Positions 16,715 to 24,191 of a DNA stretch of 40,957 bases are shown piece after piece (position 1 is the first letter of the stretch; every line of letters starts with the position of its first letter). This DNA comes from Micromonosporaceae bacterium (GTDB lineage: Bacteria > Actinomycetota > Actinomycetes > Mycobacteriales > Micromonosporaceae). The DNA lies in the NCBI GenBank assembly GCA_020027875.1, contig JAHRHA010000047.1, positions 1 to 40,957 on the forward strand, written 5' to 3'. The notes below the pieces were generated by a model that made no database searches, was not told the origin of the DNA, and saw only the letters and a program-made list of their open reading frames with translations. A program made the translations under genes and the position numbers.

Positions 16715-17623
16715 CGATCTTGGGGTTTGGGTGCGCGGGGTGGGGGCGGCGGTGGGGGCGGCGCGGAGGCGGGTGAGGGTCGCGATGTCGGCGGCGTGGC
16801 CGACGTGGCCGGCACTCGGCGTCTCCACGATGACGGGGAGGCCGGCGGTGGCGGGATGGCGCAGCAGCTCCGCGAAGGCGGCCTCGCCGACGGTACCGAC
16901 CCCAATGGTCTCGTGCCGATCGCGCAGGGAGCCGCAGGCGTCCTTGGAGTCGTTGGCGTGGATCAAGGAGAGCCTGCCATGTCCCACGGTGGCGACGAGG
17001 GCGTCCAGCGTGGCCCCCATGCCGCCCGCCGTGGCCACGTCGTGACCGGCCGCCCAGGCGTGACAGGTGTCGAAACACACGCCCAACCATGGGTGCCAGT
17101 CGACCGCCTCGAAGTAGGGGGCGAGGTCCTCCACTCGAGCCGCGAGGCAGCGCCCGCCGCCCGCGCTCGGCTCCACCAGCAGACGTGGCCCGCCCGCCGC
17201 GGCGGCCATGTCCAGTAGCGGCAAGAGGACCTCCCGGACCTGGCGAAGCGCGGTCTCCGCGTAGCCGTCGTCGACGGCGGACCCGGCGTGGAAAACCACC
17301 CCCCGTGCCCCGATGCGGGTGCCGCGGTGCAGCCCGTGCGCGAGCGTGGCGGCCGAACGCTCCACTGTGGCCGCTGTCGGCGAACCGAGGTTCACCAGGA
17401 GCGAGGCATGGATGTACGAGGGAACCGCCCGGTCGGCGCAGCCGGCGAGAAATGCCTCGTCCTGTGCCGGCTCGCCGTCGCTGAGCGCCCACCCGCGCGG
17501 ATTGGAGACGAAGACCTGCACCGCCTCGGCGGCCGTGGCATCCAGGTGGGGCAGCGCCGTCGTGGCCAATCCACCGGCGGCCGGCGCGTGCGCCCCGACC
17601 GGCCGGCTCAGAAGATCCGGCAC
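16697..17623 (-). CDS. nfo: Endonuclease IV (AP endonuclease)
   Basis: Zinc-dependent AP endonuclease of base-excision repair; it cleaves 5' to abasic sites. The TIM-barrel signatures are GVCFDTCHAWAAGHD, SLIHANDSKDACGSLRDRHE followed by TIGVG, and PVIVETP, together carrying the metal-binding His, Asp and Glu residues. The GTG start at 17623 overlaps the end of pknL by 16 nt, implying coupling to the kinase gene. The normal domain ends near TLTRLRAAP; the last stretch (TAAPTPRTQTPRSRRSRG) is low-complexity and its final residues and stop are encoded by hairpin repeat B. Total 308 aa, slightly longer than usual for that reason. Confidence 0.9.
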   Translation of the reverse strand: MPDLLSRPVGAHAPAAGGLATTALPHLDATAAEAVQVFVSNPRGWALSDGEPAQDEAFLAGCADRAVPSYIHASLLVNLGSPTAATVERSAATLAHGLHRGTRIGARGVVFHAGSAVDDGYAETALRQVREVLLPLLDMAAAAGGPRLLVEPSAGGGRCLAARVEDLAPYFEAVDWHPWLGVCFDTCHAWAAGHDVATAGGMGATLDALVATVGHGRLSLIHANDSKDACGSLRDRHETIGVGTVGEAAFAELLRHPATAGLPVIVETPSAGHVGHAADIATLTRLRAAPTAAPTPRTQTPRSRRSRG

Positions 17624-19653
17624 GTGATGTCGACCCGCCCGCCAGGCTCGACCGGCTGACCCGGGTCTGGCCGCTGTTCGCGAACCCGGCCGAACACCTG
17701 CTCGGCGTCGTTGCCGTGCACATCGACCTGGAATCCCATGCCCTGCAACTGGTTGCGGGCGTCGTTGCAGCCGACGTCAAGGACGCTCGGCATGGGGGTT
17801 CCGGGCGAGCCGTTCGCGACGACGATGACAACCTTGACGCCCGCCGCGGATGGCATGCCCTGTCCGCCGGGCGGATTCTGCTCAAGCACCTTGTCGCGAG
17901 GCTGGGACTGGTCGTCCTTGCGTTGCACCTCGACGTCGAAACCAACGTCGCGCAGTTGGTTCTCCGCCTCACCGAGCTGCAAACCCACGACGGTGGGAAC
18001 GTGCACGGGATAAGGGCCCTTGGCGATGATCAGCTTCACTACGGAGTTGGGTTTCAGCGGCGTACCGGCCGGGGGGTCCGTTCCGACCACGTAGTTAGCG
18101 GGGAGAGTGTCGGAGTAACCGTCGACGTTCTGGACCACGAAGCGCTGTTCCTTGAGCTGTGCGGTGGCGAAGTCGGCGGCTTGACCGGCCACCTCCGGCA
18201 CCACGTAGCGCTCCGGTCCGAGCGACAGCGACAGCGTTATCGTGCCACCCTTGACGATCCTTCCGAAGGCCACCGGGCTCTGGCTTATCACGGTGTCGAT
18301 GGGGACGTCCTCACGATACGTTCCGGCGCCGTAGTCGACCTGAAAACCCAGTCGGCCCGCCTCGGCAGCCGCGCTCGCCTTGGTCATGGCGACCAGCGAG
18401 GGAGCCTCGGTGTAGCGGCCGAAGCCGAGCCACCAGCCGCCCGCGACCAGCAGTAGCCCCACCACCACCAGCGCCGCGGTGAGCTGGCGGCGGCCCTTCT
18501 CCGTCGCGCGCAGTCGATCGAGGAACCGCTGGGTCGACGCCCAGGCCCCCTGGATCCCTTGCGCGGGAGCAAGCTCCACCACCCGCCGTCGCGCGGCGGC
18601 CACGGAGCCACGAGCCACAGCCATCGAGCCACGAGCCGCGGCCATCGAGCCACGAGCCGCGGCCACGGGCCCACGAGGTGCGGGCAGCCGGGCCCACGAC
18701 GGACGTGGGTCCGACCGAGCGCGCTCCACCGACGGCACGACGACGGTCGGGTGTGCCAGGGCTCGGGTCGGGCCGGCGAGGGCGCCGACGTCGTCTCTGG
18801 CCGACTGGACTTCTGCGAGCATCGCGGCCGCGTCGCGGGGACGACCGGATGGGTCTCGGCAGGTGGCCCGGATAACGACAGCGTCGAGCACCGGGGGCAG
18901 ACCGGGCACGACCCGTGACGGCGCGGGCACGTCGTGGTCCACGTGTTGCCAGGCCACGTCGGTCGGTCGCGCCCCATCGAACGGGACTCGTCCGGTCAAC
19001 ATCTCGAAGAGCACGATCCCGGTCGAGTAGACGTCGGCGCGGGGGTCGGCACGACCGTCAGCGACGAGCTCCGGCGCGACGTACTCGGCCGTGGCCATGA
19101 GCTGGCCGCTGCCCGACCGACCCGCATCCACCGCGTGCGCGAGCCCGAAATCGGCGACCTTCACAACGGCGTCGATCAGGTCGCCAGAGCCGTTGGGTGG
19201 CGGCGCCACGAGTACGTTCTCCGGTTTAACGTCTCGATGGACGAGCCCGGCCCGGTGGGCCACCGCGAGGGCCGCGAGCATCTGCTCGAGCACTGCGAGT
19301 GACTCGGCCGGGTCGAGCCGGCGGCGGTCTAGGAGAACCTCACGCAGCGTGCGTCCGCGCACGAACTCCATAACAAGGTATGGCGCGCCTTCGTGCGTGC
19401 CCTGGTCGTAGACGGCCACGACGTTGGGATGGGCGAGGCGGGCGACGGTCGTTGCTTCGTCGGATAGCCAGTCGAGGAAATGCGGGTCGCTGGCGTGATC
19501 TGGATGGATGATCTTAATAGCCACCGTGCGTTCGAGACGTTCATCACGCGCCTGGTAGACGGTTGCCATGCCGCCCCTGGCCAGCCGACCCACGATGCGG
19601 TAGCGCCCTCCGAGGAGCGCTCCACGCAGCGGATCGGCGACCTTCGTGTCCAT
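17608..19653 (-). CDS. pknL: Serine/threonine protein kinase PknL with four PASTA domains
   Basis: 681-residue membrane kinase. Kinase domain residues 18-285: glycine loop GRLARGGMATV, catalytic lysine K48 (AIKI), HRDVKPEN with D141, DFG 168-170 and an APE-type YVAPE. A juxtamembrane linker contains four heptad repeats (A-R-G-S-M-A-A type, about 327-356). One membrane helix is at about 391-411, followed by four extracellular PASTA repeats (openings APSLVAMT, VVPEVAGQ, HVPTVVGL, PMPSVLDV) that bind peptidoglycan or lipid II. The divergent partner is the homologue of Rv2175c, a known PknL substrate in M. tuberculosis. That species' PknL is shorter and lacks PASTA repeats, so this is the longer architecture. 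ATG 19653 is the first good start; the frame is open to 20040 only as a shadow of the neighbour. Confidence 0.93.
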   Translation of the reverse strand: MDTKVADPLRGALLGGRYRIVGRLARGGMATVYQARDERLERTVAIKIIHPDHASDPHFLDWLSDEATTVARLAHPNVVAVYDQGTHEGAPYLVMEFVRGRTLREVLLDRRRLDPAESLAVLEQMLAALAVAHRAGLVHRDVKPENVLVAPPPNGSGDLIDAVVKVADFGLAHAVDAGRSGSGQLMATAEYVAPELVADGRADPRADVYSTGIVLFEMLTGRVPFDGARPTDVAWQHVDHDVPAPSRVVPGLPPVLDAVVIRATCRDPSGRPRDAAAMLAEVQSARDDVGALAGPTRALAHPTVVVPSVERARSDPRPSWARLPAPRGPVAAARGSMAAARGSMAVARGSVAAARRRVVELAPAQGIQGAWASTQRFLDRLRATEKGRRQLTAALVVVGLLLVAGGWWLGFGRYTEAPSLVAMTKASAAAEAGRLGFQVDYGAGTYREDVPIDTVISQSPVAFGRIVKGGTITLSLSLGPERYVVPEVAGQAADFATAQLKEQRFVVQNVDGYSDTLPANYVVGTDPPAGTPLKPNSVVKLIIAKGPYPVHVPTVVGLQLGEAENQLRDVGFDVEVQRKDDQSQPRDKVLEQNPPGGQGMPSAAGVKVVIVVANGSPGTPMPSVLDVGCNDARNQLQGMGFQVDVHGNDAEQVFGRVREQRPDPGQPVEPGGRVDITCRIF
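18601..18684 (-). repeat. 21-bp in-frame minisatellite, four units, in pknL
   Basis: Four 21-bp units begin at 18601, 18622, 18643 and 18664; the second and third are identical. They encode A-R-G-S/P-x-A-A/V heptads in the linker between the kinase domain and the membrane helix, so unit number would set the linker length and its positive charge next to the membrane. Confidence 0.85.
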
Positions 19654-19798
19654 CGGAGGCAGTCTAGTGGCGCGACCAGCCCGGAGCGCCACCACGCGGC
19701 CGCTAGTCTCGCCGGCGCCGCGCCGCCCGAGCACCGAGCGCTCGACGCCCCCGTGGTGCGCCGCCGAGCCTTCGTGGCACTGTGTGACTGTGAGCGAC

Positions 19799-20164
19799 AT
19801 GACTGTGAGCGAGAGCTCAACCGAGATGCGACAGCCGCCGTCCGGGTGGGTCACCCTGCCCGACCTCGCGGAGCGGCTGGAGGTACCCGTAACCAAGGTG
19901 CACCAGATGATTCGTGACGGCGCCCTCATCGCGGTGCGGCGCGAGGGCGTGCTGTGTGTGCCCGCGGAACTGGTCGCCGGACGTAACGCGCTCAAGCACC
20001 TGCCGGGGGTTCTGACCCTGCTTCGCGACGCTGGGTACACCGATGAAGAGGCATTGAGGTGGCTCTACACGCCGGATGACACGCTGCCGGGGACGCCGGC
20101 GGTGGCGCTGTGCGGCGACGGGGCCACCGAGGTCAAGCGCCGCGCGCAGGCGCTCGGCCTCTGA
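19799..20164 (+). CDS. Rv2175c-family winged-HTH DNA-binding protein
   Basis: 121-residue protein matching the M. tuberculosis Rv2175c family: GWVTLPDLAERLEVPVTKVH (MerR-like HTH), QMIRDGALIAVRREGVLCVP, LPGVLTLLRDAGYTDEEALR and the terminal WLYTPDDTLPGTPAVAL. Rv2175c binds DNA and is phosphorylated by PknL on its N-terminal tail, which weakens DNA binding. Here it is divergent from pknL across 145 bp, the same arrangement. The ATG at 19799 is preferred; GTG at 19790 is an in-frame alternative. The short N-terminal tail (TVSESSTE) is rich in Ser/Thr, suitable for phosphorylation. Its operators were not identified. Confidence 0.88.
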   Translation: MTVSESSTEMRQPPSGWVTLPDLAERLEVPVTKVHQMIRDGALIAVRREGVLCVPAELVAGRNALKHLPGVLTLLRDAGYTDEEALRWLYTPDDTLPGTPAVALCGDGATEVKRRAQALGL

Positions 20165-20180
20165 CGCACTACGCGGCCGC

Positions 20181-20519
20181 ATGCGCAGTTTCACCTACCT
20201 CGGCGTACTCGGGATCTGCCTGTTCGCTGCGCTATGGCTAGAACCGCTGCTGCGGGTGGGCGTGCTGCGCCGTTGGCGCCGACTCGTCCTCACCCTGGGG
20301 CCGGTCGTTGTCGTCTTCGTTGCGTGGGATGTCGCCGCCATCGCGGCCGGGCACTGGTCGTATGACCAAGACCAGGTGGTCGGGCTCACTCTGCCCGGGC
20401 GCGTGCCGGTGGAGGAGTTGCTCTTCTTCCTCGTCGTCCCGATCTGCGCGATCCTCGGCTTCGAGGCCGTCCGCAAGGTGACCGGTTGGCCCGCTCGGGA
20501 CGGAGACGGTGAGCGATGA
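20181..20519 (+). CDS. crtYc: Lycopene cyclase subunit CrtYc
   Basis: 112-residue integral membrane protein with three or so helices, one half of the heterodimeric actinobacterial lycopene cyclase. The motif PVEELLFFLVVP in the last third is the conserved P-x-E-E element of this family, and W-S-Y-D-x-D-x-V-V-G (HWSYDQDQVVG) precedes it. Its stop overlaps the crtYd start as ATGA, so the subunits are made together. It lies only 16 nt after the Rv2175c-like gene. This pair is an insertion relative to the M. tuberculosis gene order, and it is separated from the main carotenoid operon by 5 kb. Product: beta-cyclised (C40) or, in the CrtYe/f subgroup, C50 carotenoid; C40 is favoured by the CruF/CruC genes nearby. 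Confidence 0.9.
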   Translation: MRSFTYLGVLGICLFAALWLEPLLRVGVLRRWRRLVLTLGPVVVVFVAWDVAAIAAGHWSYDQDQVVGLTLPGRVPVEELLFFLVVPICAILGFEAVRKVTGWPARDGDGER

Positions 20520-20866
20520 CCTACACGGTCGCCGCCGCGCTCGGTCTGGCCGGCGCGCTGCTGCTGGACCTCGTTGTGCTGCGGACGCGACTGGTCCTGC
20601 GGCGGGTCTTCTGGGTGGCGTACCCGATCATTGTCGTCTTCCAGCTGATCTTCAACGGGATCCTGACCCGGCGAGGGGTCGTGCGCTACGACCCGGATGC
20701 CATTGTCGGTCTCCGCGTCGCCAGCGCCCCGGTCGAGGACCTGGTGTTCGGTTTCACGTTGGTGCTCATAAGCCTGTCGCTGTGGATCTGGTGGGAGGGT
20801 TACGGTGCGCCGTCCGGCTCCGCCGGAGGGCGCACCGTACGGCCACCGCGACCACCGCGGTCGTGA
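20516..20866 (+). CDS. crtYd: Lycopene cyclase subunit CrtYd
   Basis: 116-residue membrane protein, partner of CrtYc. It has the matching RYDPDAIVGLRV and APVEDLVFGFTLVL (P-x-E-D) motifs near the C-terminus. Three hydrophobic helices are visible. The reading frame continues past the last helix (WIWWEGYG) into a Gly/Ser/Pro/Arg-rich tail that overlaps the 3' end of the convergent mannosyltransferase gene by 101 bp. A very strong hairpin (20801-20839) lies in that overlap. Confidence 0.88.
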   Translation: MTYTVAAALGLAGALLLDLVVLRTRLVLRRVFWVAYPIIVVFQLIFNGILTRRGVVRYDPDAIVGLRVASAPVEDLVFGFTLVLISLSLWIWWEGYGAPSGSAGGRTVRPPRPPRS

Positions 20867-22268
20867 CGGCCAGCGCGCCGACGAGCTTGGTACCAGCCGC
20901 CAGCCCGGTGCCGTCGGGCAGGATCAGAAAGGCCAGTACGGCCGATGCCGCGGCCAGCCGCACGCGGACCTTCTCGTCCACTGTGGAGACGGCGAGCAGC
21001 GCCAGCGGCGTGAGCGCGTACCAGGGGTAGAAGACCGGCCCGAACAATGCCACCACGGCGAAGGCAACACCCGTGCCGGCCACAGCGAGGCGGATCCGAT
21101 CCGAAGGAGACCGCCACGCCATTAGCCACACGGCGACCACGGCCACGATCGCGGCAGCAAGCCCAGCCACCCGGGCGACCGCGACGGCGGCGTCGTACCC
21201 CGTACCGCTGTCGTGGCCGGCGTCGAAGCCCACCGCGCGCAAGGCGTAGCCGACGCTCATCCCCATCGCCGTGGGAATAGACGTCCACTGGACCAGCTCG
21301 CCGGCGCGGACCAGACCCCGAAGGTTGCCCAGCCCGAGTCCGGTGGGCACGGCCAGCGCCGCATAGGTCAGCGCGGTGGTGGCGACCACGATCGCTCCGG
21401 GTCTCAGCAGCCGGCGCCACGCCCGGGGAGCGGGCACCAGCAGGAGGACAGCGAAGGGCAACGCTACCAACGCCGTGATCTTCACCGCGGCGGCCAGCCC
21501 GAGCAGTACGCCGGCGACGATGCCCCGGCGGGCGATGGCCACCGCCAGCGTGGCGCCGGCGAGCCCCGTGAGCAGCGCGTCGTTGTGTGCTCCGGCGATC
21601 GCGTGCATGGCCACCGTTGGTCCGGCGAGACCGAGCCACGCCGCCCGCGCGGTGTTGACCCCGCAGGCGCGGGCCAGTCGCCGGCCGTACCCGGTGGCGA
21701 GGAGCACCCCTGCGAGGGCAACCAGCCGTAGCACCCCTACCGCCACGGCGACATTGCCACCGGAGACGGCGGCCGCTGCGGCCGACAGGAGGGTGAACAG
21801 GGGACCGTACGGGCTCGGCGCGTCCCGCCAGACCAGCGGCGCCGAGTCCAGCCACGGGCAGGGCAGGGCGTCCGGCGTGACGGCGGTCGGGTCGAGCCCG
21901 GCTGCGAGGACGGCGCCCTGGCAGGCGTACGCGTAGACGTCCCGGCTCGCCAGAGGCGGAGCTACGAGCAGCGGCAGCGCCCACAGCGCGGCCGTGACGA
22001 GCATCCACCGGCCGGTCAAGCTCGCCCCGCCGGGGCGGGTGGTGACCACACCGATCCGCCACCACGCGGCGGTGAGCGTGACAAGGCCGGCGACGAAGAT
22101 CAGGACTGCGGGCGTCTGGGCCAGACTCGGGAGCCCGTCTGCGTCGGCCCGTCCTGGGCGGGCGCCGACCTGGAAGGCACTCCACGCCAGCGCCACCGAA
22201 CCGGCCAGGCCGACGTAGCGGTGGGCCGTCAATTGGCCCCGGGCGAGCACGCACGCATGATCGCACAC
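20766..22268 (-). CDS. mptA: MptA/MptB-type polyprenyl-phosphomannose-dependent alpha-1,6-mannosyltransferase
   Basis: 500-residue GT-C membrane glycosyltransferase with about a dozen hydrophobic helices. The first-loop acidic motif LASRDVYAYACQGAVL fits the catalytic region of MptA/MptB, which extend the mannan backbone of lipomannan-type lipoglycans outside the membrane using polyprenyl-phosphomannose. SYGPLFTLL-like SPYGPLFTLLSA and HAIAGAHNDALLTGL are typical of the family. Position between the Rv2175c-like gene and idsA matches M. tuberculosis mptA (Rv2174). The GTG start at 22268 is uncertain, with no good ribosome binding site. It follows idsA by 37 nt and is probably in the same transcript. 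The C-terminus (SRTAHRNPPTRSTATGL) reads antisense through crtYd. Confidence 0.85.
   Translation of the reverse strand: MCDHACVLARGQLTAHRYVGLAGSVALAWSAFQVGARPGRADADGLPSLAQTPAVLIFVAGLVTLTAAWWRIGVVTTRPGGASLTGRWMLVTAALWALPLLVAPPLASRDVYAYACQGAVLAAGLDPTAVTPDALPCPWLDSAPLVWRDAPSPYGPLFTLLSAAAAAVSGGNVAVAVGVLRLVALAGVLLATGYGRRLARACGVNTARAAWLGLAGPTVAMHAIAGAHNDALLTGLAGATLAVAIARRGIVAGVLLGLAAAVKITALVALPFAVLLLVPAPRAWRRLLRPGAIVVATTALTYAALAVPTGLGLGNLRGLVRAGELVQWTSIPTAMGMSVGYALRAVGFDAGHDSGTGYDAAVAVARVAGLAAAIVAVVAVWLMAWRSPSDRIRLAVAGTGVAFAVVALFGPVFYPWYALTPLALLAVSTVDEKVRVRLAAASAVLAFLILPDGTGLAAGTKLVGALAVTTAVVAVAVRCALRRSRTAHRNPPTRSTATGL
20801..20839. terminator. Strong hairpin between convergent crtYd and mptA
   Basis: A stem of 17 base pairs with one mismatch: 20801-20811 TACGGTGCGCC pairs with 20829-20839, and TCCGGC (20813-20818) pairs with GCCGGA (20822-20827) around a 3-nt loop. 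No T-tract follows on either strand. It sits within the overlapping coding 3' ends and could end or stabilise both transcripts. The pairing is seen directly; function is inferred. Confidence 0.65.
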
Positions 22269-22305
22269 GGCGCCTGCGCGCCTTGCCGGTTGCCGCGGTC
22301 CTGCG

Positions 22306-23370
22306 TCAGCCGGCGCGGCGGGTCGCCGCCCGGGCGAGGTCGGTGAGCATCTCCGCGGCCTCGTCGGCGAGGGAGATCCGATTCAGTGCGGCCAGCGCGG
22401 CGTCGGTGAGGCTGGCGATACGGCGCTCGGTGCGGTCCAGCGCACCGGTGCCGACAATGATCTCGCGCAGCCTGTTGACGCCGCTGTCATCGAGGTCGAG
22501 GTCGCCGAGGCTCTCCCGCAGCTGGGCCGCGGTGGTCGGGTCGGCGGCGGCGACCGCCGCGGCCACGAGGTAGGTTCGCTTTCCTTCGCGCAGGTCGTCG
22601 CCGGCCGGCTTGCCGGTAACCGCGGGGTCGCCGAAGACCCCGAGCACGTCGTCGCGGAGCTGGAACGCCTCGCCCAGCGGCAGTCCGTACGCCGAATAGG
22701 CACTACTGATCTCGACGGTGGCGTCCGCGATGGCGGCGCCGAGCAGCAGTGGACGTTCGACGGTGTACTTGGCCGACTTGTACCGGGCGACCGTGGTGGC
22801 GCGCTGCAGCGAACTGTCCGCGGTGACCTGGGCGTGTACGTCGAGGTACTGCCCGGCGATCACCTCGGTGCGCATCAGGTCGAAGACCGGTCTGGCTCTC
22901 AGCAGCGCCCCAGTGCCCAGCCCGGAGCAGCGCAACAGCTCGTCGGACCAGGCCAGGCAGAGGTCACCGAGCAGGATCGCGGAGCCGGCACCGAATGCCT
23001 CGGGGTCGCCCTCCCAGCCATGGTCGGCGTGCATTGTGGCGAAGCGCCGATGGACGGCTGGCTCCCCTCTGCGGGTGTCGGAGGCGTCCATCACATCGTC
23101 GTGGATCAGCGCGCTGGCCTGCACGAATTCAAGCGCGGCCACGGCGCCCACCACCTCGTCCGAGTCCACACCGCCCGCGCCGCGGAAACCCCAGTAGGCG
23201 AAGGCAGGACGCAGGCGCTTGCCGCCACCCATCACGAACGCCTCAATAGTGTCCGCCACCGGGTCCAGGGCGGGGTCGATCCCGGCGAGCAGCGTGCGCT
23301 GCTGGGCGATAAAGGTGGCGAGAGCCTTCTCCACCCGCGCTCGCAGATCGGCCTGGTCGACGGGGCTCAT
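22306..23370 (-). CDS. idsA: Polyprenyl diphosphate synthase (GGPP synthase, IdsA family)
   Basis: 354-residue trans-prenyltransferase making geranylgeranyl-type diphosphate by adding isopentenyl diphosphate units. The first aspartate-rich motif DDVMD is at residues 91-95, with GGGKRLRPAF before it; the second is LRDDVLGVFGD, the DDxxGxxGD form usual in actinobacteria; DDLREGKRTYLV follows. ATG 23370 (MSPVDQADL) is chosen; the frame extends to 23451 without support. It matches M. tuberculosis idsA2 (Rv2173) next to mptA. The product can feed carotenoids, menaquinone tails and polyprenyl-phosphate carriers, so this gene links the nearby lipoglycan and carotenoid genes. Confidence 0.92.
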   Translation of the reverse strand: MSPVDQADLRARVEKALATFIAQQRTLLAGIDPALDPVADTIEAFVMGGGKRLRPAFAYWGFRGAGGVDSDEVVGAVAALEFVQASALIHDDVMDASDTRRGEPAVHRRFATMHADHGWEGDPEAFGAGSAILLGDLCLAWSDELLRCSGLGTGALLRARPVFDLMRTEVIAGQYLDVHAQVTADSSLQRATTVARYKSAKYTVERPLLLGAAIADATVEISSAYSAYGLPLGEAFQLRDDVLGVFGDPAVTGKPAGDDLREGKRTYLVAAAVAAADPTTAAQLRESLGDLDLDDSGVNRLREIIVGTGALDRTERRIASLTDAALAALNRISLADEAAEMLTDLARAATRRAG

Positions 23371-23416
23371 CCATTGACGGTAGCCGGTGCGCACGCCGCT
23401 GCCGTTGACCGGACCG

Positions 23417-23749
23417 TCATGAGACGGAGCGAACGTAGACGCCGGCGACATGCTCGGTCCAGTTCGGCGGCGGGATGGGAAGGGCTCGGCGGCGTCGCCG
23501 GGCGGCGGCCGCAGCTCGTTCGAGCTGTTCCAGCGGGAGCTCTAAGGTGGCGGCCAGCCAGCCAAGCCAGTAGCCACTGGGGATACGCTCCTCCCGCTCC
23601 CATCGAGAGATCTCACTTCGCGTCACCGTGGCCGCGCCCGATGAGGCGCACAGGCGCTCGGCCAGCCGGAGCTGGCTGATGCCGCGCTCACCCCGTACGC
23701 GAGCGAGCAGCGTGCCGATCGTCTCGGGTACCTCAAACCCGTACCGCAT
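23417..23749 (-). CDS. XRE-family helix-turn-helix regulator
   Basis: 110-residue single-domain DNA-binding protein. The HTH spans roughly residues 10-65: IGTLLARVRGERGISQLRLA, ERLCASSG, VTRSEISRWEREERIPSG. An Arg-rich helix (AAAAARRRRRALP) and a short tail follow. ATG 23749 has GGAGG upstream at good spacing. It is 46 nt upstream of idsA in the same direction and may be co-transcribed with idsA and mptA. Two 16-bp direct repeats spaced 42 bp lie just upstream and are candidates for its own operator. Ligand and targets are unknown. Confidence 0.85.
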   Translation of the reverse strand: MRYGFEVPETIGTLLARVRGERGISQLRLAERLCASSGAATVTRSEISRWEREERIPSGYWLGWLAATLELPLEQLERAAAAARRRRRALPIPPPNWTEHVAGVYVRSVS

Positions 23750-23796
23750 GCATTTCCTCCGCGGTCTGGAACCTTGGTCTCCTCATCGACCACCGA

Positions 23797-23854
23797 AAGA
23801 TTGTTTGGCCCCCCCACCGCCGATCCCGGTCCCATTTGAAGATCGTTTGGCCCC
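23797..23854. promoter_or_regulatory. Direct repeats AAGAT(T/C)GTTTGGCCCC upstream of the XRE gene
   Basis: AAGATTGTTTGGCCCC (23797-23812) and AAGATCGTTTGGCCCC (23839-23854) differ at one base and are 42 bp apart, four helical turns. They sit in the 196-bp divergent region between the XRE gene and the small Cys protein gene, so a protein bound there would face the same side of the DNA. The rest of this region holds an 11-bp ACCCCAGGGGT palindrome near 23883 and nothing else recognisable. Confidence 0.5.
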
Positions 23855-23945
23855 GCAAATGGCCCCCCTTCTGGCTCCTGTGTACCCCAGGGGTCAGACA
23901 GTTTGATGTTCTCGTCCGCATAGGGCGGCCGTAGACGGGAGCGCT

Positions 23946-24167
23946 GTGGTCCACCGTGAGATCGATTTCAACAACCCGTCGGAGGAACCGCCGCGCGAGG
24001 CGAGCTCGGAGATCCTTTGGCGGCTCGCCGTCCGTCTCTTCCGAGAGCACCAACACGACGCGTCAGGCCAACCCCAAGCGCCGGCGCGCTGCATCATCTG
24101 TACCCAGCCGTGGCCATGTTCCGGCCGGCGCCTCGCCCAGCTCGGTCTGAACCGGGCGACGGTATGA
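23946..24167 (+). CDS. Small Cys-containing hypothetical protein
   Basis: 73-residue protein of unknown function. The N-terminal half is charged and helical (REIDFNNPSEEPPREASSEI, then RLAVRLFREHQ). The second half has C49, C52 and C58 in RCIICTQPWPC, a possible metal site or redox cluster but one cysteine short of a classical zinc knuckle. The GTG start has GGGAG 5 nt upstream. It is divergent from an XRE gene; XRE genes beside tiny acidic or Cys-rich proteins are common in actinomycetes, which weakly suggests a regulator-partner pair. Codon use looks coding. Confidence 0.6.
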   Translation: MVHREIDFNNPSEEPPREASSEILWRLAVRLFREHQHDASGQPQAPARCIICTQPWPCSGRRLAQLGLNRATV

Positions 24168-24178
24168 GAGGCGCCGGC

Positions 24179-24184
24179 TACAGT
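24179..24184 (+). promoter_or_regulatory. -10 element for a leaderless metF transcript
   Basis: TACAGT ends 7 nt before the GTG start at 24192, which puts the transcription start on the start codon; no ribosome binding site is present in the short interval. No convincing -35 was seen. Confidence 0.4.
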
Positions 24185-24191
24185 CGCATAC

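Noticed and set aside
19654..20040. 129-residue N-terminal extension of the PknL frame
   Set aside because: It overlaps the divergent Rv2175c-like gene, shows no domain, and the kinase has a good ATG at 19653.
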